Positions 19,872 to 28,863 of a stretch of DNA of 64,000 bases are shown here, piece after piece. The stretch spans positions 310,001-374,000 of the forward strand of contig NZ_JACHXO010000005.1 of the NCBI RefSeq assembly GCF_014192155.1, read 5' to 3'. Source of the stretch: Roseateles terrae. Lineage in GTDB: Bacteria > Pseudomonadota > Gammaproteobacteria > Burkholderiales > Burkholderiaceae_C. The stretch's first letter is position 1. Every line of letters begins with the position of its first letter. Position numbers and translations under genes: made by a program. The notes under the pieces were generated by a model. That model ran no database searches and was not told the origin of the DNA. It saw nothing but the letters and a program-made list of their open reading frames with translations.

Positions 19872-21496
19872 GCCTGTTCCCGCGTTGCGACAGCAGCCCC
19901 CACTGGGCCGCCCTTCACAACCACTTCCAGCACACCGGTGCGGCGTTTGACGTCCGGCAGGCCTTTGCGGCGGAGCCGGACCGCTTCCAGCGCTGGTCGC
20001 TGCAGGCGCCCGAGGTGTTTGCCGACCTGTCCAAGAACCGCATCGATGCCAAGACCCTCGAGCTGCTGCTGGGCCTGGCCAAGGATGTGCAACTGGAGGC
20101 GCAACGCGAGGCGCTTTTCAACGGCGACCCGATCAACCATACCGAAGGCCGCGCGGTGCTCCACACCGCGCTGCGGGCGCCGGCCGGCCAGGCGCCGTTC
20201 AGTGACGAGGTCCAGGCCTCGCTGGACCGCATGCTGGCCTTTGCCGACAGCGTGCGCGACCAGGCCATCAGCGGCATCACCGACGTGGTGCACATCGGCA
20301 TCGGCGGCTCGGACCTCGGTCCCGCCATGGTGGTGCAGGCCCTGCAGGCCTATGTGCCGGCCACGCTGAAGCTGCACTTCGTCTCGAATGTGGACGGGCA
20401 CGATCTGGCCCCGGTGCTGCGGGGCCTGAACCCGGCGACCACCCAGTTCGTCGTCGCCTCGAAGACCTTCACCACCCAGGAGACCCTGGCCAATGCCCAG
20501 GCGGCCAAGGCCTGGTTCCTGCAGCAGGGTGGCACCGACATTGCGCGGCACTTTGCGGCCACCACCAGCAATGCCAAGGCGGCTGCCGAGTTCGGCATCA
20601 CCACCACCTTCGCTTTCTGGGACTGGGTGGGCGGCCGTTATTCGCTCTGGTCGGTCATCGGCCTGCCGATTGCGATTGCCGTCGGCGCTGAGAATTTCAA
20701 GGCGCTACTGGCGGGTGCCCACGCGATGGACCAGCACTTCCGCATCGCTCCGCTGGCCACCAACCTGCCGGTGCTGCTGGGCCTGCTGGACGTCTGGTAT
20801 CGCAACTTCCACGGCTTTACCAGCCGCTCGGTGGCCCCGTATCACCAGGGCCTGCGCCGGCTGCCGGCCTATCTCCAGCAGCTGGAGATGGAGAGCAATG
20901 GCAAGGGCGTGGACCGGGACGGGCAACCGCTGGGGTATGGCACCAGCCCGGTCGTCTGGGGCGAGGCGGGCACCAATGGCCAGCACGCCTACTTTCAGAT
21001 GCTGCACCAGGGGACGGACGTCATTCCGGTGGAGTTCATCGCCGTCAAGACGCCGCAATTCGGAGCGCATGTCAGCGGTGAGCTGCTGACCCGCCTGCAG
21101 GACCAGCACACCAAGCTGCTGGCCAACTGCCTGGCCCAGTCGCAGGCGCTGATGCAGGGCAAGACGGCAGAGGCCGCAGTCGCCGAGTCGGCCCCGACGG
21201 CTTCCAAGGATCTGGCGCCGGACGTCCTGGCCCGCCACCGGAGCTTCCCGGGCAACCGTCCCAGTACCACGCTGATGCTGGAGGCGCTGACGCCGGCGTC
21301 GCTGGGCGCGCTGATCGCGCTGTATGAACACCGCGTGTTTGTCAGCGGTGCTGTCTGGAACATCAACAGCTTCGACCAGTGGGGCGTGGAGCTGGGCAAG
21401 GCCCTGTGCAACAGCCTGCTCCCGCGCCTGACCAGTGGCGACCTGACCGGCCTGGATGCCTCCACCGCCGGTCTGCTGACCCGCCTGAAGCGCTGA
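19868..21496 (+). CDS. pgi: Glucose-6-phosphate isomerase
   Basis: 542 residues, full length. Family signatures: [55 protein letters not shown] (catalytic His and neighbours) and [12 protein letters not shown] near the C-terminus. It interconverts glucose-6-phosphate and fructose-6-phosphate. It is coupled to tal by an ATGA overlap and followed 10 bp later by a HAD phosphatase. Confidence 0.97.
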   Translation: MSLFPRCDSSPHWAALHNHFQHTGAAFDVRQAFAAEPDRFQRWSLQAPEVFADLSKNRIDAKTLELLLGLAKDVQLEAQREALFNGDPINHTEGRAVLHTALRAPAGQAPFSDEVQASLDRMLAFADSVRDQAISGITDVVHIGIGGSDLGPAMVVQALQAYVPATLKLHFVSNVDGHDLAPVLRGLNPATTQFVVASKTFTTQETLANAQAAKAWFLQQGGTDIARHFAATTSNAKAAAEFGITTTFAFWDWVGGRYSLWSVIGLPIAIAVGAENFKALLAGAHAMDQHFRIAPLATNLPVLLGLLDVWYRNFHGFTSRSVAPYHQGLRRLPAYLQQLEMESNGKGVDRDGQPLGYGTSPVVWGEAGTNGQHAYFQMLHQGTDVIPVEFIAVKTPQFGAHVSGELLTRLQDQHTKLLANCLAQSQALMQGKTAEAAVAESAPTASKDLAPDVLARHRSFPGNRPSTTLMLEALTPASLGALIALYEHRVFVSGAVWNINSFDQWGVELGKALCNSLLPRLTSGDLTGLDASTAGLLTRLKR

Positions 21497-21506
21497 GGAA
21501 TCCGGC

Positions 21507-22127
21507 ATGAAAGTGGTGTTTGACTTTGGCGGCGTGCTGTTTCGCTGGCACCCGCCCAGTTTCCTGGCGCGCGTCTGGCCCCATCGGGTGGCGGACGAGC
21601 AGGTCGGCGCGGAAGTGGCCCGCACCTTCTTCCAGGCCTACGGGGGCGACTGGGGGGCGTTTGATCAGGGCTTGGCCGATGCGGCCACGACCGCAGACCG
21701 CATCACCGCCCGCACCGGCTGGCCGCGGGAGGAGATCGTCGCGGTGATGGAGGCCGTGCCGCAGGAGCTGCAGTTGATCGACGGCACCGCGGCCCTCATT
21801 CAAGACCTGAAGGCCGCCGGTCACACGCTGCACTTCCTCTCCAACATGCCCGAGCCGTATGCCGACCACCTGGAGCAGCACCATCCGCTCAAGGACTGGT
21901 TCGTGTCCGGCATCTTCTCCGGGCGGGTGAAGCAGTCCAAGCCCTACACGCCGATCTTCGAGCTGGCGGTCGAGCAGTTCGGTGCCCAGCCGCAGGACCT
22001 GATTTTCCTGGACGATCATCCGGAGAACATCAAGGCCGCGACGGCGCTGGGATGGCAGGCGGTGCTGTTCACCACGCCGGAGGCGGCGCGGGTGTCGCTG
22101 CAGGAGCGCGGGCTGCTGCCGGCTTGA
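21507..22127 (+). CDS. HAD-superfamily hydrolase (YihX-like sugar-phosphatase type)
   Basis: 206 residues. HAD motif I is VFDFGGVLF (nucleophile Asp, with Gly where many HADs have the second Asp, as in YihX-like members). Motif II is FLSNMPE, motif III has the lysine in VKQSKPYTPIF, and motif IV is FLDDHPENI. YihX-like enzymes dephosphorylate sugar phosphates such as glucose-1-phosphate. Its place 10 bp after pgi fits that, but substrate is not decided by the sequence. The ATG has GAGGAATC about 5 bp upstream. Confidence 0.82.
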   Translation: MKVVFDFGGVLFRWHPPSFLARVWPHRVADEQVGAEVARTFFQAYGGDWGAFDQGLADAATTADRITARTGWPREEIVAVMEAVPQELQLIDGTAALIQDLKAAGHTLHFLSNMPEPYADHLEQHHPLKDWFVSGIFSGRVKQSKPYTPIFELAVEQFGAQPQDLIFLDDHPENIKAATALGWQAVLFTTPEAARVSLQERGLLPA

Positions 22128-22258
22128 GGCGCGAGCGCCGGCAGTGGCCGGTTTAGGGGCGCCACCGGCTGCCACCGACATGAAGGAGCCGCCGGCTAAT
22201 GCCGACTGAGGGAGCCGCCGGCTGCTACCGGCCGAGGCCGTGCCGTCGGCCGGAGGCC

Positions 22259-22534
22259 TTACTGCTCCGCGTCGTTCTCATCTTCCGTGGTCGGCGGTGC
22301 CGGCACACGGAACGATTCGTCCGCCCAGTGGCCCAGGTCGATCTGGCGGCAGCGCTGGCCGCAGAAGGGACGCCACGGATTGCTGGGCGCAAAGATGCTG
22401 TCCCCACCGCAGGTCGGACAGGGCACGATGCGTGGGCTGCCCGAGGTCGAGCCCGGCGCGGCGCTGGACGTCGGGTTGGATGTCGGACTGCCGGACTGGC
22501 TGGCGGGCAGGCTGGAAAGCGGCTTGGAAGTCAT
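22259..22534 (-). CDS. yacG: DNA gyrase inhibitor / zinc protein YacG
   Basis: 91 residues from the ATG at 22534 (a TTG at 22555 is less likely). The four zinc-binding cysteines are in CPTCGG and FCGQRCR, followed by [14 protein letters not shown], the YacG signature. YacG binds gyrase and inhibits its DNA binding. The ~35-residue Ser/Pro/Thr-rich N-terminal extension before the zinc finger is longer than in E. coli. It follows zapD and coaE in the order common to Betaproteobacteria. Confidence 0.9.
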   Translation of the reverse strand: MTSKPLSSLPASQSGSPTSNPTSSAAPGSTSGSPRIVPCPTCGGDSIFAPSNPWRPFCGQRCRQIDLGHWADESFRVPAPPTTEDENDAEQ

Positions 22535-22620
22535 GGCAGGAACTGCTTGGATCAACCGGCACCAGCCCCTGTGTGAATCGAGGGGCTGCTGCCGTCGGGT
22601 GAATCAATGAACGCGTGGCC

Positions 22621-23385
22621 TCAGGCGCACAGCGTCAATTCAAAGGTGGCGTCCACCGGGGCAGGTTTCAAGCGGCCTTCTTCATCCTGACGCATCAGCC
22701 GGATGGACACCATCAGGCGGTGACCGCTGATTTCCGGCACCAGTCCCAGGCTGGGGTCGATGCGCATGCGCAGCAACTGGAAGCTGCGACCCTGAGGCAG
22801 GCTCTGCTGATATTGCCCGGCATGGGCCGCCACTTTGTGCGGTGACCCACTGTCCCGCAGCAAACCGAGCAGCACATTCAGCGCCTCGGCCAACGGCATC
22901 AGCGTCTGCGCCCACTGCATCAGGTCATTGCGGCGCTTGGCCGGCAGGTACTGCTGCCAGGTGTAATACCCCGGCAGATCAAACTCGCAGGTGCCCCCGG
23001 GAATCGAAATGCGGCTGCGGATGCTCATCAGCCACTCATTGGTGGTCAGCGCCTGCCCGGCCTTGCCGGGCAGCTGATTGAGCTTGTCGAAAGCATGATC
23101 GATGCGGCCCACCACCTCGTCCAGCACGGACTCGGCAATGGCCGGGTTGCCCCGGTAGCTGTTGAGCTGGGTGCGGTGACGCTCCAGTTCCTTGAGCAGA
23201 TCGGCTTTCAGGTCGGCACGCGAGGCCACGTCCATCACTTCGAAGATGGTGGCAAGCGCATAGTGGTGGTCCAGCGCGGTATCGCGCGCCACCAGTTGAC
23301 CCAATCGATCGAACAGATGCTCCAGCCTGAGCATCGTGCGGATGCTCTCGTTGAATGGGTATTCGTAGAGGATCAAGTCGACCAT
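22621..23385 (-). CDS. zapD: Cell division protein ZapD
   Basis: 254 residues from the ATG at 23385; an alternative start at 23406 adds 7 residues. ZapD/DUF1342 features: LYEYPFNESIRTMLRLEHLFDRL at the N-terminus, the basic middle part, and DLPGYYTWQQYLPAKRR. ZapD crosslinks FtsZ filaments at the division ring. It stands between coaE and yacG, as in E. coli. Confidence 0.94.
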   Translation of the reverse strand: MVDLILYEYPFNESIRTMLRLEHLFDRLGQLVARDTALDHHYALATIFEVMDVASRADLKADLLKELERHRTQLNSYRGNPAIAESVLDEVVGRIDHAFDKLNQLPGKAGQALTTNEWLMSIRSRISIPGGTCEFDLPGYYTWQQYLPAKRRNDLMQWAQTLMPLAEALNVLLGLLRDSGSPHKVAAHAGQYQQSLPQGRSFQLLRMRIDPSLGLVPEISGHRLMVSIRLMRQDEEGRLKPAPVDATFELTLCA

Positions 23386-23452
23386 CCTGTTACGGCAAGG
23401 GGCCATTGTTCCACAGGCCAGCCGTGCCCCACCCGCCGTGGGGGTCGTGTGG

Positions 23453-24046
23453 TCAGAACAGGGGGCTTGTCAACAGCGCCGCAACTTCCCGATGCAATTG
23501 ATCCAGACTCAGGCCCTCGTTGCAAACAATCGCATCCGCCGCGGCCCGGCGCTGCGCCCGAGTGGCCTGCTGGGCGATGATGGCACGCACCTGCGGCTCG
23601 GGCAGACCGGAGCGTTGCATCACCCGTTGGACCTGGGTGGCTTCTTCGCAATCGACCACAACCACCCGATGGAGCTTCTGGCGCCAGCGGCCGGATTCCA
23701 CCAGCAGTGGTACGTCGAAAACGACCCGCTGGTCCGCCCCCGCGGCGGCCGCCTGTCGTTCGGTTTCTTCGCCGATGAGGGGATGGAGGATGGCTTCCAG
23801 CGCATGGCGCGCGGCGGGGTCCTGAAACGCCAGCGTCCGCATCGCGGCGCGGTCCATGGCGCCGTCTGGAGCGACGAACTCCGGGCCAAACTGCCGCGCG
23901 ATCAGCGGCATGGCGGCGCCGCCGGGTTGGGTCAGCGAGCGCGAAATCGCATCGGTATCCACCAGCAGGCAGCCGCCCAGCGTCACCATCGCTTTGGCAA
24001 CGGTGCTTTTGCCGCTGCCGATGCCGCCGGTCAGACCGATGCGCAT
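23453..24046 (-). CDS. coaE: Dephospho-CoA kinase
   Basis: 197 residues. P-loop GGIGSGKST at residues 7-15, the CoA-binding DTDAISRSLTQPGG, and VVFDVPLLVESG. It phosphorylates dephospho-CoA in the last step of CoA synthesis. It starts 16 bp after the pilD stop, in the conserved pilBCD-coaE-zapD-yacG block. Confidence 0.96.
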   Translation of the reverse strand: MRIGLTGGIGSGKSTVAKAMVTLGGCLLVDTDAISRSLTQPGGAAMPLIARQFGPEFVAPDGAMDRAAMRTLAFQDPAARHALEAILHPLIGEETERQAAAAGADQRVVFDVPLLVESGRWRQKLHRVVVVDCEEATQVQRVMQRSGLPEPQVRAIIAQQATRAQRRAAADAIVCNEGLSLDQLHREVAALLTSPLF

Positions 24047-24062
24047 GCGGGCGCTCCTGGCG

Positions 24063-25004
24063 TCAGCCGGGCAGACCCAGCCAGGCCATCACGGTGCGAG
24101 GGCCGATCAGCAGCACCGTCAATCCCCCGCCGGCCAGGAAGGGGCCGAAGGGCACGTAACGCCCCTCGCGCAGCCCGCCGGAGACCTTGAGGTACACGCC
24201 CACTGCGGCTCCGATCACCGAGGCCAGCAGGGCGATGGGCACGATCATCTGCCAGCCCAGCCAGGCACCGAGGCCGGCCAGCAGCTTGAAGTCGCCGTAG
24301 CCCATGCCTTCCTTGCCGGTCAGCAGCTTGAAGACCCAGTAGATGGACCACAGGGAAAGATAGCCCACCACCGCGCCGATCAGCGATGACTGCAGCGACA
24401 CCGGCAGCATGCCGGCTGCCGCGGCCACCAGGCCTGCCCAGAGCAGGGGCTGGGTGATGCTGTCCGGCAGGTAGGTGGTGTCCCAGTCGATGCCGGCCAG
24501 CGCGACCAGCGCCGCCGCGAAGCCGCAGTACAGCAGCGCCGCGAACTGCGGCCCCACCGTCCAGCCGATGCCCAGGAAGAGCAGGCCGGTCAGCAGTTCG
24601 ACACAGGGATAGCGCAAGGAAATCGGGGCCTTGCAGGAGGCGCACTTGCCGCCCAGCCGCAGCCAGCCGAGCACGGGCAGGTTTTCATGCCAGCGCAGTT
24701 GATGCCCGCAGTGCGGGCAGCGGGAGCGGGGCATCACCAAGCCCAGCGGGGGCAATGCGTCCAGGGCCTGTCGCACTGGTAACACGCCGTCGGCCACGGC
24801 CTGGGCCTGCGCCGGTGACAGCCGAAGCAGGTCCTGCAGTTCGTCCGTGGCCGCCAGTTGCTGCTGGCAGTCGTCCAGCCAGCCCCGACGCATCATCACC
24901 GGCAGCCGGTAGATGACCACATTCAGGAAGCTGCCGACACACAGTCCCAGCAGCCCAAGGTACCACGGAGACAGCAGGAGCTCGAAAACGTCCCGATCCA
25001 GCAA
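24063..25004 (-). CDS. pilD: Prepilin peptidase / N-methyltransferase PilD
   Basis: 313 residues. The zinc-binding cysteine pairs are RCPHCGH and KCASCKA. The two catalytic aspartates are in GIDWDTTYLPD and GMGYGDFKLLAG. There are about seven hydrophobic segments. It cleaves and N-methylates the prepilins of this window. The reading frame fits a TTG start at 25004, one base after the pilC stop, so it is probably coupled to pilC; no ATG or GTG is available before the first membrane helix. About 45 extra residues lie between the first helix and the cysteines. Confidence 0.94.
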   Translation of the reverse strand: MLDRDVFELLLSPWYLGLLGLCVGSFLNVVIYRLPVMMRRGWLDDCQQQLAATDELQDLLRLSPAQAQAVADGVLPVRQALDALPPLGLVMPRSRCPHCGHQLRWHENLPVLGWLRLGGKCASCKAPISLRYPCVELLTGLLFLGIGWTVGPQFAALLYCGFAAALVALAGIDWDTTYLPDSITQPLLWAGLVAAAAGMLPVSLQSSLIGAVVGYLSLWSIYWVFKLLTGKEGMGYGDFKLLAGLGAWLGWQMIVPIALLASVIGAAVGVYLKVSGGLREGRYVPFGPFLAGGGLTVLLIGPRTVMAWLGLPG

Positions 25005-25005
25005 C

Positions 25006-26238
25006 TCAAACCACCGCGCCGAGCTTGAAGATGGGCAGGTACATGGCCACCACGATGCCGCCGATCAGCGTGCCGAGGAAGACGATGATGATCGGCTCCA
25101 TCAGGCTGGACAGGGCCTTGACCGCATCGTCCACTTCTTCTTCATAGAAGTCGGCGGCCTTGCCGAGCATGTGGTCCAGCGAGCCGGATTCTTCACCGAT
25201 GGCCGACATCTGCAGCACCATCACCGGGAAGAGACCCGTGGTCTGCATCGAGTTGGTCAGCGACGCGCCGGTGGACACATCGCGCTGAATGCGTTCCGTG
25301 CCTTCAACGAACACGGCATTGCCCGAAGCACCGCCCACCGAGTCCAGCGCTTCGACCAGCGGCACACCGGCGGCGAACATCGTGGCCAGGGTGCGGGTCC
25401 AGCGGGCCACCACGGCCTTGTAGATCAGGTCACCAAAGATGGGCACCTTCAGCAGGATGCGGTCCATGACCTTCTGCATCCGCACCGAGCGCTTCCAGCT
25501 CTGGAAGAAGAAGTAGAGACCGCCACCGACGGCCGCAAAGATGAGCCACCAGTAGTTGACGAAGATTTCGGACAGCCAGATGACGAACAGCGTCGGGGCC
25601 GGCAGGTCGGCGCCGAAGCTCTTGAACACGTCACGGAAGGTCGGCACCACGAAGATCATGATGATGGCCGTCACCACAAAGGCGGCGACCAGCACCGCGA
25701 TCGGGTAGGTCAGGGCCGACTTGATCTTCTGCTTCAGCGCCACCGTCTTTTCCTGGTAGATGGCCAGGCGGTCCAGCAGCGCTTCCAAAATACCGCCGGA
25801 CTCGCCGGCTTCCACCAGGTTGCAATACAGCGCGTCGAAATAGAGCGGATGCTTGCGGAAGGCGACCGACAGGCTGGTACCCGTTTCCACGTCCTGGCGG
25901 ATTTCGTTCAGCAGCTTGGTCAGGCGCGGATTGGTACTGCCGCGGGCCACGATGTCGAAAGCCTGCAGCAGGGGCACGCCGGCCCGCATCATGGTCGCAA
26001 GTTGTCGCGTGAAAACGGAGATGTCCTTCTGCTTGATGGACCGGCCCCCGCCGCTGCGGCGCTTCTTGACCTTGCTGACCAGGATGCCCTGGCGGCGCAG
26101 CGAGGCGCTGACCACGGCTTCGCCGCCGGCGCGCATTTCCCCGCGCACCAGCTTGCCGTTGCGGTCTTTGCCTTCCCACTCAAAGATGTATTCCTTGATG
26201 TTCTGCTTTGCGCGGGAACCCGCAGTGGTCGTCGCCAT
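25006..26238 (-). CDS. pilC: Type IV pilus inner-membrane platform protein PilC
   Basis: 410 residues with the two GspF/PilC repeats, each with FTRQLATMMRAGVPLLQAFD-like segments (FTRQLATM; WTRTLATMFAAGVPLVEALD). Hydrophobic segments lie near residues 175-225 and at the C-terminus. PilC is the inner-membrane platform on which PilB assembles the pilus. It lies 99 bp after pilB and 1 bp before pilD. Confidence 0.95.
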   Translation of the reverse strand: MATTTAGSRAKQNIKEYIFEWEGKDRNGKLVRGEMRAGGEAVVSASLRRQGILVSKVKKRRSGGGRSIKQKDISVFTRQLATMMRAGVPLLQAFDIVARGSTNPRLTKLLNEIRQDVETGTSLSVAFRKHPLYFDALYCNLVEAGESGGILEALLDRLAIYQEKTVALKQKIKSALTYPIAVLVAAFVVTAIIMIFVVPTFRDVFKSFGADLPAPTLFVIWLSEIFVNYWWLIFAAVGGGLYFFFQSWKRSVRMQKVMDRILLKVPIFGDLIYKAVVARWTRTLATMFAAGVPLVEALDSVGGASGNAVFVEGTERIQRDVSTGASLTNSMQTTGLFPVMVLQMSAIGEESGSLDHMLGKAADFYEEEVDDAVKALSSLMEPIIIVFLGTLIGGIVVAMYLPIFKLGAVV

Positions 26239-26337
26239 ATCACCTCCAGCCGTTGCGCCAAGCGAACGGCGCTCCCAATCAGTTGTTTAATTCCCAGTGC
26301 GGTTCATGCATCGACATGACAACCGGGCTGCCCTCAA

Positions 26338-28062
26338 TTACTCGTTGGTGGCCGCCAGCACCTCTTCCAGCGTGGTCACCCCGACCTTGACTTTGACCAG
26401 CCCGGACTGACGCAGGTCCCGCACGCCGTCGGCGCGCGCCTGCTCCGCAATGTCCATGGCGGTGCCTTGGGTCAGGATGATCCGCTGAATTGCTTCACTA
26501 ATGGGCATCACTTGGTAAAGGCCGACCCGGCCCCGATAACCATTGTTGCAATTGGAGCAGCCCACGGCCCGGTAGGGTTTCCACGAACCGTCCAGGTCGT
26601 TTTCCTCGAAACCGGCGCGCAGGAGAGCATCCCGCGGGTATTCCGCCGGCACCTTGCAGTTCTCGCACAGGCGCCGGGTCAAACGCTGGGCGGTGATCAG
26701 CAGCACGCTGGAGGCGATGTTGAACGGGGCCACGCCCATGTTCAGCAGACGGGTCAGGGTGGTGGGCGCGTCGTTGGTGTGCAGCGTGGACATCACCATG
26801 TGGCCGGTCTGGGCGGCCTTGATGGCGATGTCGGCGGTGTCCAGGTCCCGGATTTCACCCACCATGATGATGTCCGGATCCTGACGGAGGAAGGATTTCA
26901 GCGCGGCCGCGAAGGTCAGGCCCGCCTTGTCGTTCACGTTGACCTGGTTGATACCCGGCAAGTTGATTTCCGCCGGGTCTTCCACGGTGGAGATGTTGGT
27001 GCCAGGCTGGTTCAGGATGTTCAGACAGGTGTAGAGCGACACCGTCTTGCCGGAACCGGTGGGGCCGGTCACCAGGATCATGCCGTAGGGGCGATGGATG
27101 GCCTGGAGCAGCCGCTCCTTCTCGATCTTCTCGTACCCCAGCGCCTCGATGCCGAGCTTGGCCGAGGACGGGTCCAGAATACGGATCACGATCTTCTCGC
27201 CGAAGAGCGTGGGCAGGGTGGACACCCGGAAGTCAATGGCCTTGGAGCCGAACTTGAGCTTCATCCGCCCGTCCTGCGGCACCCTGCGCTCGGCAATGTC
27301 CATGCGCGAGATGACCTTGATGCGGGAGGCGAGCTTTTCCTTGATGGCGATCGGCGGCTGGGTGATTTCCCGCAGTTCGCCGTCCACCCGGAAGCGGACG
27401 CGGTAGTGGTATTCGTAGGGTTCGAAGTGAAGGTCGGAGGCCCGCATGTTGATGGCATCCACCAGCATCTTCTGCAGGAAGCGCACCACCGGGGCGTCTT
27501 CGACGTCCCCCATCTCCTGCGCTTCTTCCTGCGGGGCGGTTTCTTCCTCGGCGATGTCGAAGTCGAAGTCTTCACCGGCGATGGCTTCGAGCTGCTCGGA
27601 GGTGCTGCCGGCGGTGGAGGCGCCCAGCAGCTTCAGCAGCTTGTCATGCTCGACGATGATCCATTCGGGCGTCAGCTGGGTGGCGAACTTGATGCGTTCA
27701 ACCACTTCCTGATCGGTGGGGTCGGCCCCGCCGATGAACAGCCGGTTGCCGCGCCGGGCCAGCACCACCACCTGGTACTGCACCGCCAGCTTGGCGTCGA
27801 TGATGTTCTGGGGGAGCTTGTGCGAGTCGACCGCATTCAGGTCGAGCAGCGGCATCGCCAGGGCATGCGCCAGCGTGTGGGCCAGCTCGGGAGAGGTGAC
27901 CGTGCCGGACGCCATGACGGCGTTGACGAAACTGGTCTTCTTCTCTCGTGCCAGGCGTACGAGATCCTCAGCGGCCTTCGGCTGAAGTTTGCCGGCGTGC
28001 ACAAGCACGCGCGCAACGCCCGACAGGGCGGACTGGGGGGGATCGGCCAGAGTGGTGTCCAT
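26338..28062 (-). CDS. pilB: Type IV pilus extension ATPase PilB
   Basis: 574 residues. Walker A GPTGSGKTVS, Walker B-like DPDIIMVGEIRD, His box TGHMVMSTLHTND, and the zinc tetracysteine (CENC then CSNC) near residues 475-515. The N-terminal T2SSE domain (PLLDLNAVDSHKLPQ) is present. It powers pilus extension. Heads the pilBCD-coaE-zapD-yacG block. Confidence 0.96.
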   Translation of the reverse strand: MDTTLADPPQSALSGVARVLVHAGKLQPKAAEDLVRLAREKKTSFVNAVMASGTVTSPELAHTLAHALAMPLLDLNAVDSHKLPQNIIDAKLAVQYQVVVLARRGNRLFIGGADPTDQEVVERIKFATQLTPEWIIVEHDKLLKLLGASTAGSTSEQLEAIAGEDFDFDIAEEETAPQEEAQEMGDVEDAPVVRFLQKMLVDAINMRASDLHFEPYEYHYRVRFRVDGELREITQPPIAIKEKLASRIKVISRMDIAERRVPQDGRMKLKFGSKAIDFRVSTLPTLFGEKIVIRILDPSSAKLGIEALGYEKIEKERLLQAIHRPYGMILVTGPTGSGKTVSLYTCLNILNQPGTNISTVEDPAEINLPGINQVNVNDKAGLTFAAALKSFLRQDPDIIMVGEIRDLDTADIAIKAAQTGHMVMSTLHTNDAPTTLTRLLNMGVAPFNIASSVLLITAQRLTRRLCENCKVPAEYPRDALLRAGFEENDLDGSWKPYRAVGCSNCNNGYRGRVGLYQVMPISEAIQRIILTQGTAMDIAEQARADGVRDLRQSGLVKVKVGVTTLEEVLAATNE

Positions 28063-28359
28063 CGCCTATCACTTTACCGTCTTGTACCCTGGCGTGACCG
28101 GCCCAGGCACAGGGTGTTTCACCGAAGTGGGGAGCTTTGTGCAATTTCGTTCTTTCCCGACGCCATCGGCCCGCTCCGCCACCCCCGATCAGTGAACAAA
28201 TACCTCCTTGCGAGCCTTGGGGTCAAGGTAACGATCTGTGAGGACCGTGGCTTGCCCGCATCGCCGGGACGTCGGAGCGGCGGGCCACAGACGTGATTTC
28301 CCGTTTTAAGGCGTTTTGTCATACTCAAGGCGTCTGATCCCGGACACGTGGAGCGACCG
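28063..28359. other. Divergent intergenic region between pilB and the glutaredoxin gene
   Basis: 297 bp with no supported gene. It must hold the promoter of pilB (minus) and of the glutaredoxin-like gene (plus). I see no clear -35/-10 pair, operator or hairpin. Confidence 0.5.
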
Positions 28360-28734
28360 ATGAAACAGCTGGTGGGCGTGGTGATCTTCCTGATGCTGGC
28401 CCTGACGGCCTGGCGACAGTGGGAGCGGCACGCGCCGCCTGCCGACATGAGCCGCAGCGAGATGCGCGCCCTGGCGGCCGGGGTACGGGCCGAAGAGGTG
28501 GTCATGTACACCACCACTGAATGCGGCTATTGCGTTCAGGCCAAGCGCTGGTTGGACGCCAACGGCTTTGCCTTCACCGAATGCAATATGAGTGTGGACG
28601 CGCGGTGCCAGACGGAATTCCAGTCCTACCAGGCGCAGGGCACGCCGTTCCTGGTGATCCACCGAGGCAAAAAGCCGCATCAGATGCACGACGGCTTTGA
28701 TGAGGATGAGTTCGTGAAGGCGCTGAAGGCCTAG
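28360..28734 (+). CDS. Membrane-anchored glutaredoxin-like protein
   Basis: 124 residues from the ATG at 28360; a GTG at 28348 is possible, but GGAG at 28350-28353 fits the ATG. An N-terminal hydrophobic helix (LVGVVIFLMLALTAW) is followed by a glutaredoxin fold with the redox motif CGYC (TTTECGYCVQAKRWLD) and the cis-Pro segment GTPFLVI. The topology suggests a thioredoxin-fold domain outside the cytoplasmic membrane, but the helix could also be an N-in anchor. It is a single gene, divergent from pilB. No partner is evident. Confidence 0.8.
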   Translation: MKQLVGVVIFLMLALTAWRQWERHAPPADMSRSEMRALAAGVRAEEVVMYTTTECGYCVQAKRWLDANGFAFTECNMSVDARCQTEFQSYQAQGTPFLVIHRGKKPHQMHDGFDEDEFVKALKA

Positions 28735-28797
28735 GGGGCCCCCGCATCACTCCGCGCGGCAGCCGACACAGCAGCCGTCCCTGCGGCTCACTGCAGC

Positions 28798-28863
28798 CTC
28801 ACAACCGCCTCACAACGGTCTCACCACCGCTTCACCACCGCTTTACCACCGCCTCACAGCGGC
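28798..28863. repeat. 11-bp minisatellite at the 3' end of the glycosyltransferase gene
   Basis: Six tandem 11-bp units resembling CTCACCACCGC, starting at 28798, 28809, 28820, 28831, 28842 and 28853. Each differs from the next by one or a few bases. The last unit contains the stop codon of the glycosyltransferase. Confidence 0.85.

Noticed and set aside
22185-22223. Duplicated GGAGCCGCCGGCT after the HAD gene
   Set aside because: Only two 13-base copies 26 bp apart, no array structure; not a CRISPR or an insertion site.
28734-28743. GGGGGCCCCC palindrome after the glutaredoxin gene as a terminator
   Set aside because: No loop and no T-run, so it cannot form a normal terminator hairpin.
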